Below are positions 1 to 6,846 of a DNA stretch of 16,575 nt, piece after piece. Position numbers and translations under genes: made by a program. This stretch comes from an uncultured Erysipelotrichaceae bacterium. GTDB taxonomy: Bacteria; Bacillota_I; Bacilli_A; RF39; UBA660. The stretch spans positions 1-16,575 of the forward strand of contig CACZOV010000159.1 of the NCBI GenBank assembly GCA_902782915.1. The letters are read 5' to 3'. The notes under the pieces are model-generated. The model did not search any database, was not told the origin of the DNA, and saw nothing but the letters and a program-made list of their open reading frames with translations. The first letter of the stretch is position 1. Each line of letters starts with the position of its first letter.

Positions 1-1
1 C

Positions 2-844
2 TATATTCTAAGTAAATTTTATTTTAAAATTAATTCAAGAATTAAGAATGTAATAATAAATAAACAAGTAAATGTTAATAATTTAAATTTTAAAAGTAGT
101 TCTAAAACTATTTCTTTAATAAAAAAAGAATTAAATACTTTTTTTAAGACACCTGTATTTATTATTAATTCAGGTTTTGCTTTAGTATTATTTTTAGTAA
201 TGGTAGTTATTATAACAATTAAGTTTGAATCAATTATACCAATTCTTACAAGCAAAGAAGGTTTAGGATTATCAAGTAATTTTATTACTAGTCATTTATC
301 TATATTAATTTTTCTTCTTATATCAAGTGCATCTTATATGACATCAATTACTAATTCAGTAATTAGTTTAGAAGGACGAAATATTAATATTTTAAAATCT
401 TTACCAATAAATACTAAAACAATATTAATGTCTAAAATATATTCATGTTTAATAATTACAACCCCAGTTTTATTAATTGGAAGTGTTATACTATTTATTA
501 AGTTTAAAATAAGTCTTATTGAAATAATACTATTACTTATATTATTAATCTTAATTCCATTAGTATCACACTTTATAGGATTAATAGTTAATTTAAAGTA
601 TCCTAAATTAGATGCTACAAATAGTACTGAAGTAGTAAAACAAAGTATGAGTTCATTTATATCTGTAATGCTTGGAATGTTTCTTTTAATTATTACTTTT
701 GTAATTACTACTAATGTAACTAAAAATATTAACACTATTTTGTTATTAGCAATAGCTACTTTAATATATATAGTAATTGATCTAATATTGTATATTTATT
801 TAATTCATAAAGGAGTTAAAGACTTTAATAATTTATCTGTTTAA
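2..844 (+). CDS. ABC-type exporter permease, C-terminal part (5' truncated by window)
   Basis: The frame is open from the first complete codon (position 2) to TAA at 842-844, so the gene begins upstream; the in-frame ATG at 200 is internal. About 280 residues are visible. A soluble-looking segment ending in a basic 'SLIKKEL' stretch precedes a chain of hydrophobic helices: roughly six membrane segments separated by short loops. One loop carries the cytoplasmic motif SLEGRNINILKSLPI, and a later one reads NLKYPKLDATNSTEVVKQS. From memory, this arrangement (an 'SLEG..i.iLKSLPI' loop, then 'P..dw.ne.EvvKQs') is typical of large ABC-2-like permeases of Bacillota whose ATPase is encoded next door. 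The partner ATPase is not visible and would be expected to the left. Substrate cannot be inferred. A hairpin terminator begins inside the stop codon. Family assignment is by recognition of the loop motifs, so it is moderate. Confidence 0.65.
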   Translation, partial: YILSKFYFKINSRIKNVIINKQVNVNNLNFKSSSKTISLIKKELNTFFKTPVFIINSGFALVLFLVMVVIITIKFESIIPILTSKEGLGLSSNFITSHLSILIFLLISSASYMTSITNSVISLEGRNINILKSLPINTKTILMSKIYSCLIITTPVLLIGSVILFIKFKISLIEIILLLILLILIPLVSHFIGLIVNLKYPKLDATNSTEVVKQSMSSFISVMLGMFLLIITFVITTNVTKNINTILLLAIATLIYIVIDLILYIYLIHKGVKDFNNLSV

Positions 845-870
845 AAATTAGATTTTTATCTAATTTTTTT
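843..870 (+). terminator. intrinsic terminator of the permease gene
   Basis: An 11-bp stem (AAAAATTAGAT at 843-853 with ATCTAATTTTT at 858-868), a four-T loop and a T-run to 870. The stem is nearly all A-T. It overlaps the last two bases of the permease stop codon. Confidence 0.65.
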
Positions 871-905
871 GTATATTAAAACTTTGCAAGTAAACAATAA
901 TAATT

Positions 906-911
906 GGTGAT
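906..911 (+). promoter_or_regulatory. GGTGAT ribosome-binding site deciding the GTG start at 915
   Basis: GGTGAT matches the 3' part of the extended Shine-Dalgarno sequence (AAGGAGGTGATC). It sits exactly three bases before GTG 915, the same spacing as at three other genes in the window. There is no GGAGG upstream, so this site supports a GTG start. Confidence 0.6.
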
Positions 912-914
912 AAG

Positions 915-2264
915 GTGATTAATCGATTTGAAATAAAAGAAATAGATAAAGAAGAAAGATTATTTTTATATTTTGATTTTAATTATGAATTTTCATATTT
1001 TGGAATAAATAATAAAAAAACTATTCAAGAAGAAATAAAAGATTTTATTAAAAAAAACAATATTAATTTTCATGGAACAATTATTTCCTTAGTAGTTGGT
1101 GGAGTTTTAGTTGGAAATCTTATTTTTAATCAAGGAAAATATACAAATATAAGTAATATAAACCCAAGTCCTCAAGTAATAGAAGTTGATAAACTATTAA
1201 GTATTAATGATTTAAATATAGATTCCAAAGAAAGATTAGAAAGTGTTATAGAAGATATAAATGAAAATAAAGAAAGTCCTATTGATAATTCAAATAAAGA
1301 AATAGTAGATAAACTAAGTGATGATATAAATACTAAAGAAGATTCTAATTTTAAAGAAAAAGAAATTATTAATAATTCAAATTCAATGATAAGTTCTAAT
1401 TCCAATTCTAATTCTAGTGTAATTACTAATGAACCAACTAATGTTTCTAAAGAAGAAACTCCTAGTAATAATATTTATGTTACGATTAAAAGAAAAAATG
1501 GTCAAACTTTAACTATAGAACTAGAAGAATATTTAATTGGAGTTGTTGGAGCTGAAATGCCTGCCTTATTTCATGAAGAAGCTTTAAAAGCTCAAAGTAT
1601 TGTTGCTAGGACTTATACTTTAAAAGCTATAAAAAATGGTAAAACTTTAACAGATACAGAAAGTACTCAAAGTTATAAAAGTGAATCTGAACTACAAAGC
1701 TTATGGGGGGCTAATTTCGATAATTATTATTCTAAAATAAAAAAATGTGTAGAAGAAACTAAAGGAATTTATTTAAGTTATAATGGATCTTATATAGAAG
1801 CTATTTATCATTCAACAAGTAATGGAAAAACAGAAAATTCATCTAATGTATGGAGTAATTCTTTTCCCTATTTAGTAAGTGTAGAAAGTCCTTATGATTC
1901 TTTAAATCCATCTTTTATTTATGAAACAATAATTTCTTATTCAGATCTTTCTAAAAAACTTAATTTAGAAATTAATCAAGATACTAATTTTGAAGTTTTA
2001 GAATATACAATTAGTGATCGAATAGCTAGTATACTAGTTAATGATAAAGTTTATAGAGGAGTTGATTTTAGAAATTTATTAGGACTTCGTTCGGCTGATT
2101 TTCAAATAGAAAAGAAAGAAGAAGGAGTAAAATTTATAACCAAAGGATATGGTCATGGAGTTGGAATGAGTCAATATGGTGCTAACGGAATGGCTAAAAA
2201 TGGATATAATTATGAAGCTATTTTAAAACATTATTATAAAGGAGTTTTACTTAGTCATTTATAA
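915..2264 (+). CDS. membrane-anchored SpoIID-domain protein (putative peptidoglycan lytic transglycosylase)
   Basis: 449 residues from a GTG start. Residues 1-53 look cytosolic and charged, 54-71 form one membrane helix, about 75-185 is a low-complexity Ser/Asn/Glu/Lys linker, and about 187-449 is a SpoIID domain. Visible motifs are GVVGAEMP with E214, the equivalent of the catalytic Glu of SpoIID; EEALKAQSIVARTY at 221-234; HSTSNG...ENSSNVW at 299-313; and GYGHGVGMSQYGA at 411-423. SpoIID cleaves glycan strands of denuded peptidoglycan during engulfment in Bacillus. Related domains also occur in non-sporulating bacteria, and nothing else here indicates sporulation, so a vegetative wall role is equally possible. 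The long linker would carry the enzyme away from the membrane. I did not find a convincing promoter directly upstream. A short hairpin follows the stop. The domain call is confident; the biological role is inference. Confidence 0.88.
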   Translation: MINRFEIKEIDKEERLFLYFDFNYEFSYFGINNKKTIQEEIKDFIKKNNINFHGTIISLVVGGVLVGNLIFNQGKYTNISNINPSPQVIEVDKLLSINDLNIDSKERLESVIEDINENKESPIDNSNKEIVDKLSDDINTKEDSNFKEKEIINNSNSMISSNSNSNSSVITNEPTNVSKEETPSNNIYVTIKRKNGQTLTIELEEYLIGVVGAEMPALFHEEALKAQSIVARTYTLKAIKNGKTLTDTESTQSYKSESELQSLWGANFDNYYSKIKKCVEETKGIYLSYNGSYIEAIYHSTSNGKTENSSNVWSNSFPYLVSVESPYDSLNPSFIYETIISYSDLSKKLNLEINQDTNFEVLEYTISDRIASILVNDKVYRGVDFRNLLGLRSADFQIEKKEEGVKFITKGYGHGVGMSQYGANGMAKNGYNYEAILKHYYKGVLLSHL

Positions 2265-2272
2265 AAATTTAT

Positions 2273-2295
2273 AACTATCTATTGAATAGTTTTTT
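2273..2295 (+). terminator. weak hairpin terminator after the SpoIID-domain gene
   Basis: AACTAT (2273-2278) pairs with ATAGTT (2286-2291) around a seven-base loop, followed by T to 2295. The six-bp stem is weak. It physically overlaps the -35 box of the next gene's promoter. Confidence 0.45.
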
Positions 2296-2310
2296 ATTTT
2301 TTGATATAAT
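2282..2310 (+). promoter_or_regulatory. sigma-A-type promoter of the 2336 gene, extended -10
   Basis: TTGAAT at 2282-2287, a 17-base spacer, then TATAAT at 2305-2310 preceded by TG at 2302-2303 (TGnTATAAT). The predicted start of transcription near 2317 leaves a leader of about 20 bases. This excludes a TTG start at 2282, which lies in the -35 box. Confidence 0.75.
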
Positions 2311-2335
2311 AAAATTGTTAAAAATAGGGGTAGTT

Positions 2336-2887
2336 ATGAAAAAATATGTATTAACAATAATAATTGTAGTTTTTTTGATTACTTTTGTTATTCTTGGAAA
2401 AAGTTTATTAAATCAGGGAATCGTTTTAGATGATAAAAATTGGAATGTTTATTTTTCTAATTTAAAAACTTCTATTATGAATGGGGAAGTTTTTGTACCA
2501 GATGGACCTAGTTTAGAATCTACTAGTATTTTAGCATATGATGTTTTAATAAGTAAGCCAGGAGATTATGCAACCTATACTTTTGATATTATAAATGATG
2601 GAGATTATGATGCATCTTTAAACACTTTAACTAAAATAGATGCAAATTGTATTAGCTTAGCAATTCCAGAAAATACTATGGATGAAGAGCTTGCTTGTAG
2701 TAATTTAGAATATAAAATTTTTTATACAAAAGATGGAAGTCTTGTTAAAGAAAATGATATTATAAAAGCTCATTCTAAGAAAAATGTGTCACTTATAGTT
2801 GGCGTTTCAAATGATATTCAAGGTATTACAGATGATGTTCAAATAACTTTATTTGATACAACATTTGTCTATAATCCAGTAAAATAA
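2336..2887 (+). CDS. secreted or membrane-anchored beta-rich protein, TasA/camelysin-like layout
   Basis: 183 residues from ATG 2336, just behind AGGGG at 2326-2330. The N-terminus (MKKYVLTIII..., to about residue 24) is a signal peptide or uncleaved anchor; I see no clear AxA or lipobox cleavage site. The rest is beta-rich: 'WNVYFSNLKTS', then a 'PGDYATYTFDIINDGDYDASL' stretch, later 'KNVSLIVGVSND'. The order 'PGD..tytFdi.N.Gd.da.l' resembles the Greek-key domain of camelysin/TasA proteins (exported matrix or fibre proteins of Bacillus). Two Cys (in ANCISLA and LACSNL) could form a disulfide. I recall similar short surface proteins from uncultivated Bacillota, but no function is established for them. 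The gene has its own promoter and terminator, so it is monocistronic. The export call is firm; the family link is tentative. Confidence 0.7.
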   Translation: MKKYVLTIIIVVFLITFVILGKSLLNQGIVLDDKNWNVYFSNLKTSIMNGEVFVPDGPSLESTSILAYDVLISKPGDYATYTFDIINDGDYDASLNTLTKIDANCISLAIPENTMDEELACSNLEYKIFYTKDGSLVKENDIIKAHSKKNVSLIVGVSNDIQGITDDVQITLFDTTFVYNPVK

Positions 2888-2918
2888 AAATATATTAGAT
2901 TTCTAATATATTTTTTTT
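2888..2918. terminator. bidirectional terminator between convergent genes
   Basis: AAATATATTAG (2888-2898) pairs with CTAATATATTT (2903-2913) around ATTT; a T-run follows on the plus strand to 2918. On the minus strand the same stem is followed by TTTTTATTTT. It serves both the 2336 gene and the opposing DUF2935-like gene. Confidence 0.75.
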
Positions 2919-3849
2919 AAATATTTAAGTTTGAAGCTAGTACAACTTCTTTTAAATTAAAGATAAAAAAGTTTATGGCTGTTAAGGCATTGTCCTTAGT
3001 AATAGGTGCAGATATAAAATAGATCTCTTTTTTTAATAATCTTTCTATACAACGTTCAACAAATCCTTTTAATCTTTCAGCTAGTTCTAAACTATTTAAA
3101 GACATATTTTTTTGATTTTCCGGAGTAAGAGTCATATTTTCATATTCACTTAAAATATTTCTATATTCTATAACAAAATTATTAGCTTCATCAAATACAT
3201 CTTTATGAATTGGATCAATTTCTCCTCTTATATAAGTTGCAATTGCTTGCATTCCTTGAGTTCCAAAATATTGATTATCAATTACATAACTTGGATTAAC
3301 AGTTGCTTTTTCTTTTAATCTTTCAAGACTAGATACATAAAGTTTTGCTTCTTCAATTAAATATAAATTAATAGAATTATAATAAAAAGCAAATATTTCT
3401 TGATTCTTAATTTTTTCATAAATATCATTTGCAAATTCAATGAATTTATTAGCAAGTATTAAAGCTTCTTGATTAATATTTTCCATATCTAAAACTTGTT
3501 CTTTAGTTGGATTAATATCTCCTACAATTATATTTTTTTCTTTTTCAGTAATTGATGTATCAATATCAATTCCAAATAGTTTTTCAGTTAGTAATTCAAG
3601 ATCTAATGTATAAGGTGTAAGAACTATTCCACTTTCTATAACATTTTCAGGTAATCCGAGGTATGCATATTCTGCAATTCTTTTACTTAATTGTTCAGCA
3701 CTACTAGCTAGTTCATTACTTCTTGTAATATAATTTTCATAAATAGGAGGAAATGATACTTGAATTCTTGCTGAGTATTCTCTTAAAGTCCATAAATAAT
3801 AGAGATTTGAAACTAAAGATTGTAAAAAAAATTCTTTATCGGTTAACAT
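2917..3849 (-). CDS. DUF2935-like all-helical protein
   Basis: 310 residues, ATG at 3849-3847, with GGTGAT three bases upstream. No membrane segment or signal peptide, so probably cytosolic. It looks like two tandem helical-bundle units: residues 1-150 (EFFLQSL..., LTPYTLDLELLTEKLFGIDID at 78-97, then ANKFIEFANDIYEKI) and 150-300 (IRGEIDP at 207-213, FDEANNFVIEYRNIL). The 'T.yTLdLe..Te.L.GI.ID' and 'fIRG.iDP....l...A..F' signatures are what I recall of DUF2935, a ferritin/hemerythrin-like family of Bacillota with a bound metal in at least one member. In typical members an (E/D)HA triplet precedes FIRG and follows the N-terminal FW; here those spots read A202-I203 and S14-N15, and the whole protein has one His (H215). 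It may therefore not bind metal in the usual way. Function unknown. It diverges from the Tad operon. Confidence 0.7.
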   Translation of the reverse strand: MLTDKEFFLQSLVSNLYYLWTLREYSARIQVSFPPIYENYITRSNELASSAEQLSKRIAEYAYLGLPENVIESGIVLTPYTLDLELLTEKLFGIDIDTSITEKEKNIIVGDINPTKEQVLDMENINQEALILANKFIEFANDIYEKIKNQEIFAFYYNSINLYLIEEAKLYVSSLERLKEKATVNPSYVIDNQYFGTQGMQAIATYIRGEIDPIHKDVFDEANNFVIEYRNILSEYENMTLTPENQKNMSLNSLELAERLKGFVERCIERLLKKEIYFISAPITKDNALTAINFFIFNLKEVVLASNLNI

Positions 3850-3852
3850 ATT

Positions 3853-3858
3853 ATCACC
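3853..3858 (-). promoter_or_regulatory. GGTGAT ribosome-binding site of the DUF2935-like gene
   Basis: On the minus strand GGTGAT is followed by AAT and then ATG at 3849. This is the same GGTGAT-N3-start geometry as at 906, 6838 and 11852 (minus). Confidence 0.6.
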
Positions 3859-3897
3859 AATAAAATTTATGTTTTTAATTTTTTTATATGTTTAATA

Positions 3898-3926
3898 TTG
3901 AAAATAAATTAAAAATAAATTATAAT
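3898..3926 (+). promoter_or_regulatory. promoter of the Tad operon
   Basis: TTGAAA at 3898-3903, a 17-base spacer, TATAAT at 3921-3926. The predicted transcript starts near 3933, only about 14-20 bases before the first gene, and no terminator is seen until after tadC. Confidence 0.75.
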
Positions 3927-3946
3927 TAATAATGAAAATAGGGTGA

Positions 3947-4267
3947 GTGAAATTGTGTGATATAGATAAAAGGGGACAAGCATTAGTAGAGTTTGTTTTG
4001 ATTTTACCAATTTTAATTTTTATGATTTTAGCATTTATAGATATATCAAGACTTATGATTATGAAAAATCATTTAGAAAGTTTACTTCAAGATACAACTA
4101 ATGCTACAACTAGTATTAATGATCAAGAATATAATATTAGTGTTTTAAAACAAGATGGTTTTATAACCTTAAAAAGTTGTATTGATGTTATAACGCCTGG
4201 TTTTAATAAAGTTTTAGGTAATCCGTCTTGTATTAGTGTATCAAAAGAAATAAGAAAAGAGGGCTAG
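3947..4267 (+). CDS. TadE-like pseudopilin, first gene of the Tad operon
   Basis: 106 residues. A short basic leader ends in RG and is followed by QALVEFVLILPILIFMILAF, a hydrophobic helix. This is the TadE/TadG pseudopilin signature: Gly at -1 and Glu at +5 of the presumed prepilin-peptidase cut between G and Q. The C-terminal part, probably outside the membrane, contains two Cys in 'KSCIDV' and 'PSCISV', spaced as if for a disulfide. TadE-like proteins are minor pilins processed by TadV. The start is uncertain. GTG 3947 abuts its GGTGA motif (3942-3946) with no spacer, whereas TTG at 3953 would sit 11 bases from the first G, within the range of other genes here; only two residues are at stake. 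An upstream ATG at 3932 is closed by TGA after four codons. The next gene follows after one base. Confidence 0.8.
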   Translation: MKLCDIDKRGQALVEFVLILPILIFMILAFIDISRLMIMKNHLESLLQDTTNATTSINDQEYNISVLKQDGFITLKSCIDVITPGFNKVLGNPSCISVSKEIRKEG

Positions 4268-4268
4268 T

Positions 4269-4766
4269 ATGAAAAAAAAGAGAAAAATAAATAAAGAAGA
4301 AAGAGAAATTTTATTAAATATGAGACTAAGGAGTAAATTATCTCTTCTGGTTCTTTTCTATATTTTTGGTTTAATTCTTCCTCTTTTTACTTGTATGATA
4401 ATTACTTTAAATTTTCATTATTTTTATTTTATTGTTATTTTAGGATTTTTATTATTTGTAATTATGTTTTTAATTCCTAAATTAGAAAAAAATAATTATT
4501 TAAGTGATGATATTAAATGTTTTGAAAGTACAGTTGTAAGTAGTAAAGTACATGATATTTATTATTATGTATGTGAAATAAATGGTCTTGATGATGTATT
4601 TATAGATTATAAATATCCTGTTAATACTAAGTTAAAACCAGGAAGTGAAGTTATTGTTATAATGGTTCAAGGTGCTGAAAAATATAAAGATTATATTCTT
4701 CTAGATAAAAAAACTAAAAAGGTATTAAGTGATTATAGAACTCGATTCGACTTAATAGATTGTTGA
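4269..4766 (+). CDS. unknown two-TM protein with small C-terminal domain, Tad operon
   Basis: 165 residues; I do not recognise a named family. A strongly basic N-terminus (MKKKRKINKEERE) is followed by two adjacent membrane helices (about 24-48 and 50-70). A soluble C-terminal domain of about 95 residues would then face the cytoplasm under the positive-inside rule. Its pattern (alternating hydrophobic strands 'FESTVVSSKV', 'IYYYVCEING', 'DVFIDYKYP', a 'LKPGSEVIVIMVQG' turn, then 'YILLDKK') looks like a small beta-barrel, comparable in layout to the OB-like tail of NfeD proteins; that is inference. It starts one base after the TadE-like gene and ends seven bases before tadZ, so it is translated as part of the Tad operon and is probably an accessory of the pilus platform. 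Confidence 0.75.
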   Translation: MKKKRKINKEEREILLNMRLRSKLSLLVLFYIFGLILPLFTCMIITLNFHYFYFIVILGFLLFVIMFLIPKLEKNNYLSDDIKCFESTVVSSKVHDIYYYVCEINGLDDVFIDYKYPVNTKLKPGSEVIVIMVQGAEKYKDYILLDKKTKKVLSDYRTRFDLIDC

Positions 4767-4773
4767 GGTATTT

Positions 4774-5511
4774 ATGGGAAAAGTAATTACAGTTACATCT
4801 AGAAAGGGTGGAGTTGGTAAGACTACAACTATTTTAAACCTTGCTGGAGTGTATTCTAATTTATCAAAAAAAGTATTAATTCTTGATTTAGATCTATATT
4901 CAAATAGTGTTGCTTTGAGTCTTAATTTAAAAAATGAAAAAACAATTTATAATTTAGTTTTAGATATTACAAATCATGAATTTAAAAGTATACATAATTA
5001 TGTAGAAAAATACAATGATTTTATTTTTGTTCTACCTAGTCTTAAAGATCCAAGAAATGCAAGTCATATTGATCCAAAATATATAGAACAAATTATTAAT
5101 CTTTCAAAACATGACTTTGATGTTTTATTAATTGATACTAATCATGTTTTAAATGATATTAATGTTATTATATATGATAATACAGATACTATTTTAAATA
5201 TTATGTCAAATGATCCAGTTGATCTTGCAAATACTAGAAATTTTATTCATATAACTAAAGATATAGAATCTCTTGATTTAAGAATTTTATTAAATGAAAG
5301 TAATTCCCAAGAAGAAAAATATTTTTCAATGTATGATATTAGATCATTTTTAGACTATAATATATCTTATAAACTTGGAAAAGAATTTTTTGTAAAAACA
5401 ATAGATAAGTATGTACTAGATGGGAAAATTTTAACCTTAAATAATGCTTATAAAAATACATATAAGGTATTAGAAAATATTGGACTTGATTTACTAAAAG
5501 ATAAGTCTTAG
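4774..5511 (+). CDS. tadZ: TadZ/CpaE-like ParA-family ATPase
   Basis: 245 residues. The deviant Walker A motif RKGGVGKTT lies at 10-18, with signature Lys K11 and P-loop Lys K16. LDLDLYSNS at 37-45 is the A' region and LLIDTNHVLND at 118-128 is the switch/Walker B region. The 'DTxhvLND' form, rather than the 'DtpPgl' of MinD/ParA, is what CpaE/TadZ proteins show. TadZ positions Tad pilus machines at their site in the cell and binds TadA. Family members in Proteobacteria carry an N-terminal receiver-like domain; here the Walker motif begins at residue 10, so that domain is absent. An AGGT at 4766-4769 overlaps the previous stop. The position directly upstream of tadA supports the call over a chromosome-partition ParA. 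Confidence 0.85.
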   Translation: MGKVITVTSRKGGVGKTTTILNLAGVYSNLSKKVLILDLDLYSNSVALSLNLKNEKTIYNLVLDITNHEFKSIHNYVEKYNDFIFVLPSLKDPRNASHIDPKYIEQIINLSKHDFDVLLIDTNHVLNDINVIIYDNTDTILNIMSNDPVDLANTRNFIHITKDIESLDLRILLNESNSQEEKYFSMYDIRSFLDYNISYKLGKEFFVKTIDKYVLDGKILTLNNAYKNTYKVLENIGLDLLKDKS

Positions 5512-5522
5512 GAGGTATTTCT

Positions 5523-6842
5523 ATGAAAAAAAGTTTTGAAAGTATTTTTAATATTAATAAAGATGTAGAAAATACTTCTATTATAGAAAATGACTACGAA
5601 GTATTTAAAGATAAAGAAATGCTTGATGAAGTAAGAAGTAAAATAATTGGAAATATTATCGATGATAATGTTCCTAAAAATATGAGTTTAAATGATTATA
5701 TTAATTCAGAAATAGATAAGTATTTAGGAGGAATGGATTTATCAAGTTATAAAAGAAGTCATGTTTTTAATTTAATTGATAATGAAATAAATGGTCTTGG
5801 TCCAATTACTGAATTATTAAAAGATAAAAATGTTACAGAAATAATGGTAAATGCACCGGATGAAGTGTATGTTGAAATAGATGGAAAATTAGTAAGAGAT
5901 GAAAGTGTATCTTTTATAAATGATGCTCATATTTTAAGAACAATTCAAAAAATTGTACAACCTTTAGGAAGAACAATTGATTCTAGTCGTCCAATGGTAG
6001 ATGCAAGACTTAAAGATGGATCAAGAATAAATGCAATTATTCCACCACTTTCTTTAAAGGGACCAGTTCTTACAATAAGAAAGTTTAAAAGAGATTTAAA
6101 TGATATTGAAGATTTACTTAGAAATGGAACACTTACAAGGGATATGGCTTTGTTCTTAGAAGCTTGTGTAAAATCAAAATTAAATATTATTGTTTGTGGG
6201 GGAACTGGATCAGGAAAAACAACTATTTTGAATATTTTATCAAGTTTTATTGGAAGTGATGAAAGAATTATTACCATTGAAGATGCAGCTGAACTTAAAT
6301 TAAAACAAAGTCATGTTATATCTTTAGAAACAAGAGTTGATAATTATGAAAGTAAAAGTGAAGTAACAATTAGAGATTTAGTTCGAAATTCTTTACGTAT
6401 GAGACCAGATAGAATTATTGTTGGAGAAGTTCGTGGAAAAGAAGCTTTTGATATGCTTCAAGCCATGAATACAGGTCATGAAGGAAGTTTAACAACACTT
6501 CATGCAAATAATGGAATTGATGCTTTAAACAGACTTGAAACAATGGTTTTAATGGGAGGAATGGAAATACCAGTAGCAGCTATTCGTGACTATATAGAAA
6601 ATGCAATTGATATTGTTGTAGATGTTGCCCGTCTTTCTGATGGAAGACGTAAAATTGTTGGAATATCAGAAATAGATGGATTTAATAATGATGATATAAA
6701 AGTTGTACCAATATTTGAATTTCATCAAACAGGACTTACTAAAGATTTTATGGTAGATGGAGAATTTAGAATAGTAAATAAAAAAATTAAAACATTAGAA
6801 AAAATAAAAAACAAGGGATTTAAACTAGACTTTCTAGGGTGA
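5523..6842 (+). CDS. tadA: TadA/CpaF secretion ATPase
   Basis: 439 residues, with a full AGGAGGT site before ATG 5523. It is the hexameric type II/IV secretion ATPase that powers assembly of Flp-type pili. Order of motifs: N-terminal domain with 'EIMVNAPDEVYVEIDGKL' (106-123) and 'RINAIIPPLSLKGP' (168-181); Walker A GGTGSGKT at 226-233; Asp box TIEDAAEL at 251-258; Walker B RIIVGEVRG at 297-305; His box GHEGSLTTLHANN at 318-330. All catalytic elements are intact and the length is normal for CpaF. The short N-terminal extension (about 50 residues) is typical. The stop TGA is embedded in the GGTGAT ribosome-binding site of tadB, suggesting coupled translation. Archaeal and conjugative relatives exist, but TadZ/TadB/TadC neighbours fix the Tad assignment. 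Confidence 0.95.
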   Translation: MKKSFESIFNINKDVENTSIIENDYEVFKDKEMLDEVRSKIIGNIIDDNVPKNMSLNDYINSEIDKYLGGMDLSSYKRSHVFNLIDNEINGLGPITELLKDKNVTEIMVNAPDEVYVEIDGKLVRDESVSFINDAHILRTIQKIVQPLGRTIDSSRPMVDARLKDGSRINAIIPPLSLKGPVLTIRKFKRDLNDIEDLLRNGTLTRDMALFLEACVKSKLNIIVCGGTGSGKTTILNILSSFIGSDERIITIEDAAELKLKQSHVISLETRVDNYESKSEVTIRDLVRNSLRMRPDRIIVGEVRGKEAFDMLQAMNTGHEGSLTTLHANNGIDALNRLETMVLMGGMEIPVAAIRDYIENAIDIVVDVARLSDGRRKIVGISEIDGFNNDDIKVVPIFEFHQTGLTKDFMVDGEFRIVNKKIKTLEKIKNKGFKLDFLG

Positions 6843-6843
6843 T
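6838..6843 (+). promoter_or_regulatory. GGTGAT ribosome-binding site of tadB, overlapping the tadA stop
   Basis: GGTGAT at 6838-6843 contains the TGA stop of tadA (6840-6842) and is followed by ATA and ATG 6847. The geometry predicts translational coupling of tadA and tadB. Confidence 0.6.
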
Positions 6844-6846
6844 ATA

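Noticed and set aside
334..735. Minus-strand reading frame of 133 codons opposite the permease, and similar ones opposite the SpoIID, tadA, tadB, thyA, nadE and FAD genes
   Set aside because: They are antisense to well-supported genes, have no ribosome-binding sites and show no recognisable domains.
200..844. Complete 214-residue gene starting at ATG 200
   Set aside because: The frame is open to the left edge of the window and upstream codons continue the same domain, so this is an internal Met.
1376..1420. Possible repeat array in the Ser/Asn-rich part of the SpoIID-domain gene
   Set aside because: It is low-complexity AAT/TCT codons within a linker, not a regular nucleotide repeat.
2282..2335. 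N-terminal extension of the 2336 gene from TTG 2282
   Set aside because: The region is the -35/-10 promoter and the upstream terminator; ATG 2336 has a purine-rich site and begins a clean signal peptide.
3919..3924. Minus-strand TATAAT for the DUF2935-like gene
   Set aside because: It is the other face of the palindromic ATTATAAT used by the Tad promoter and has no -35 box at a usable distance.
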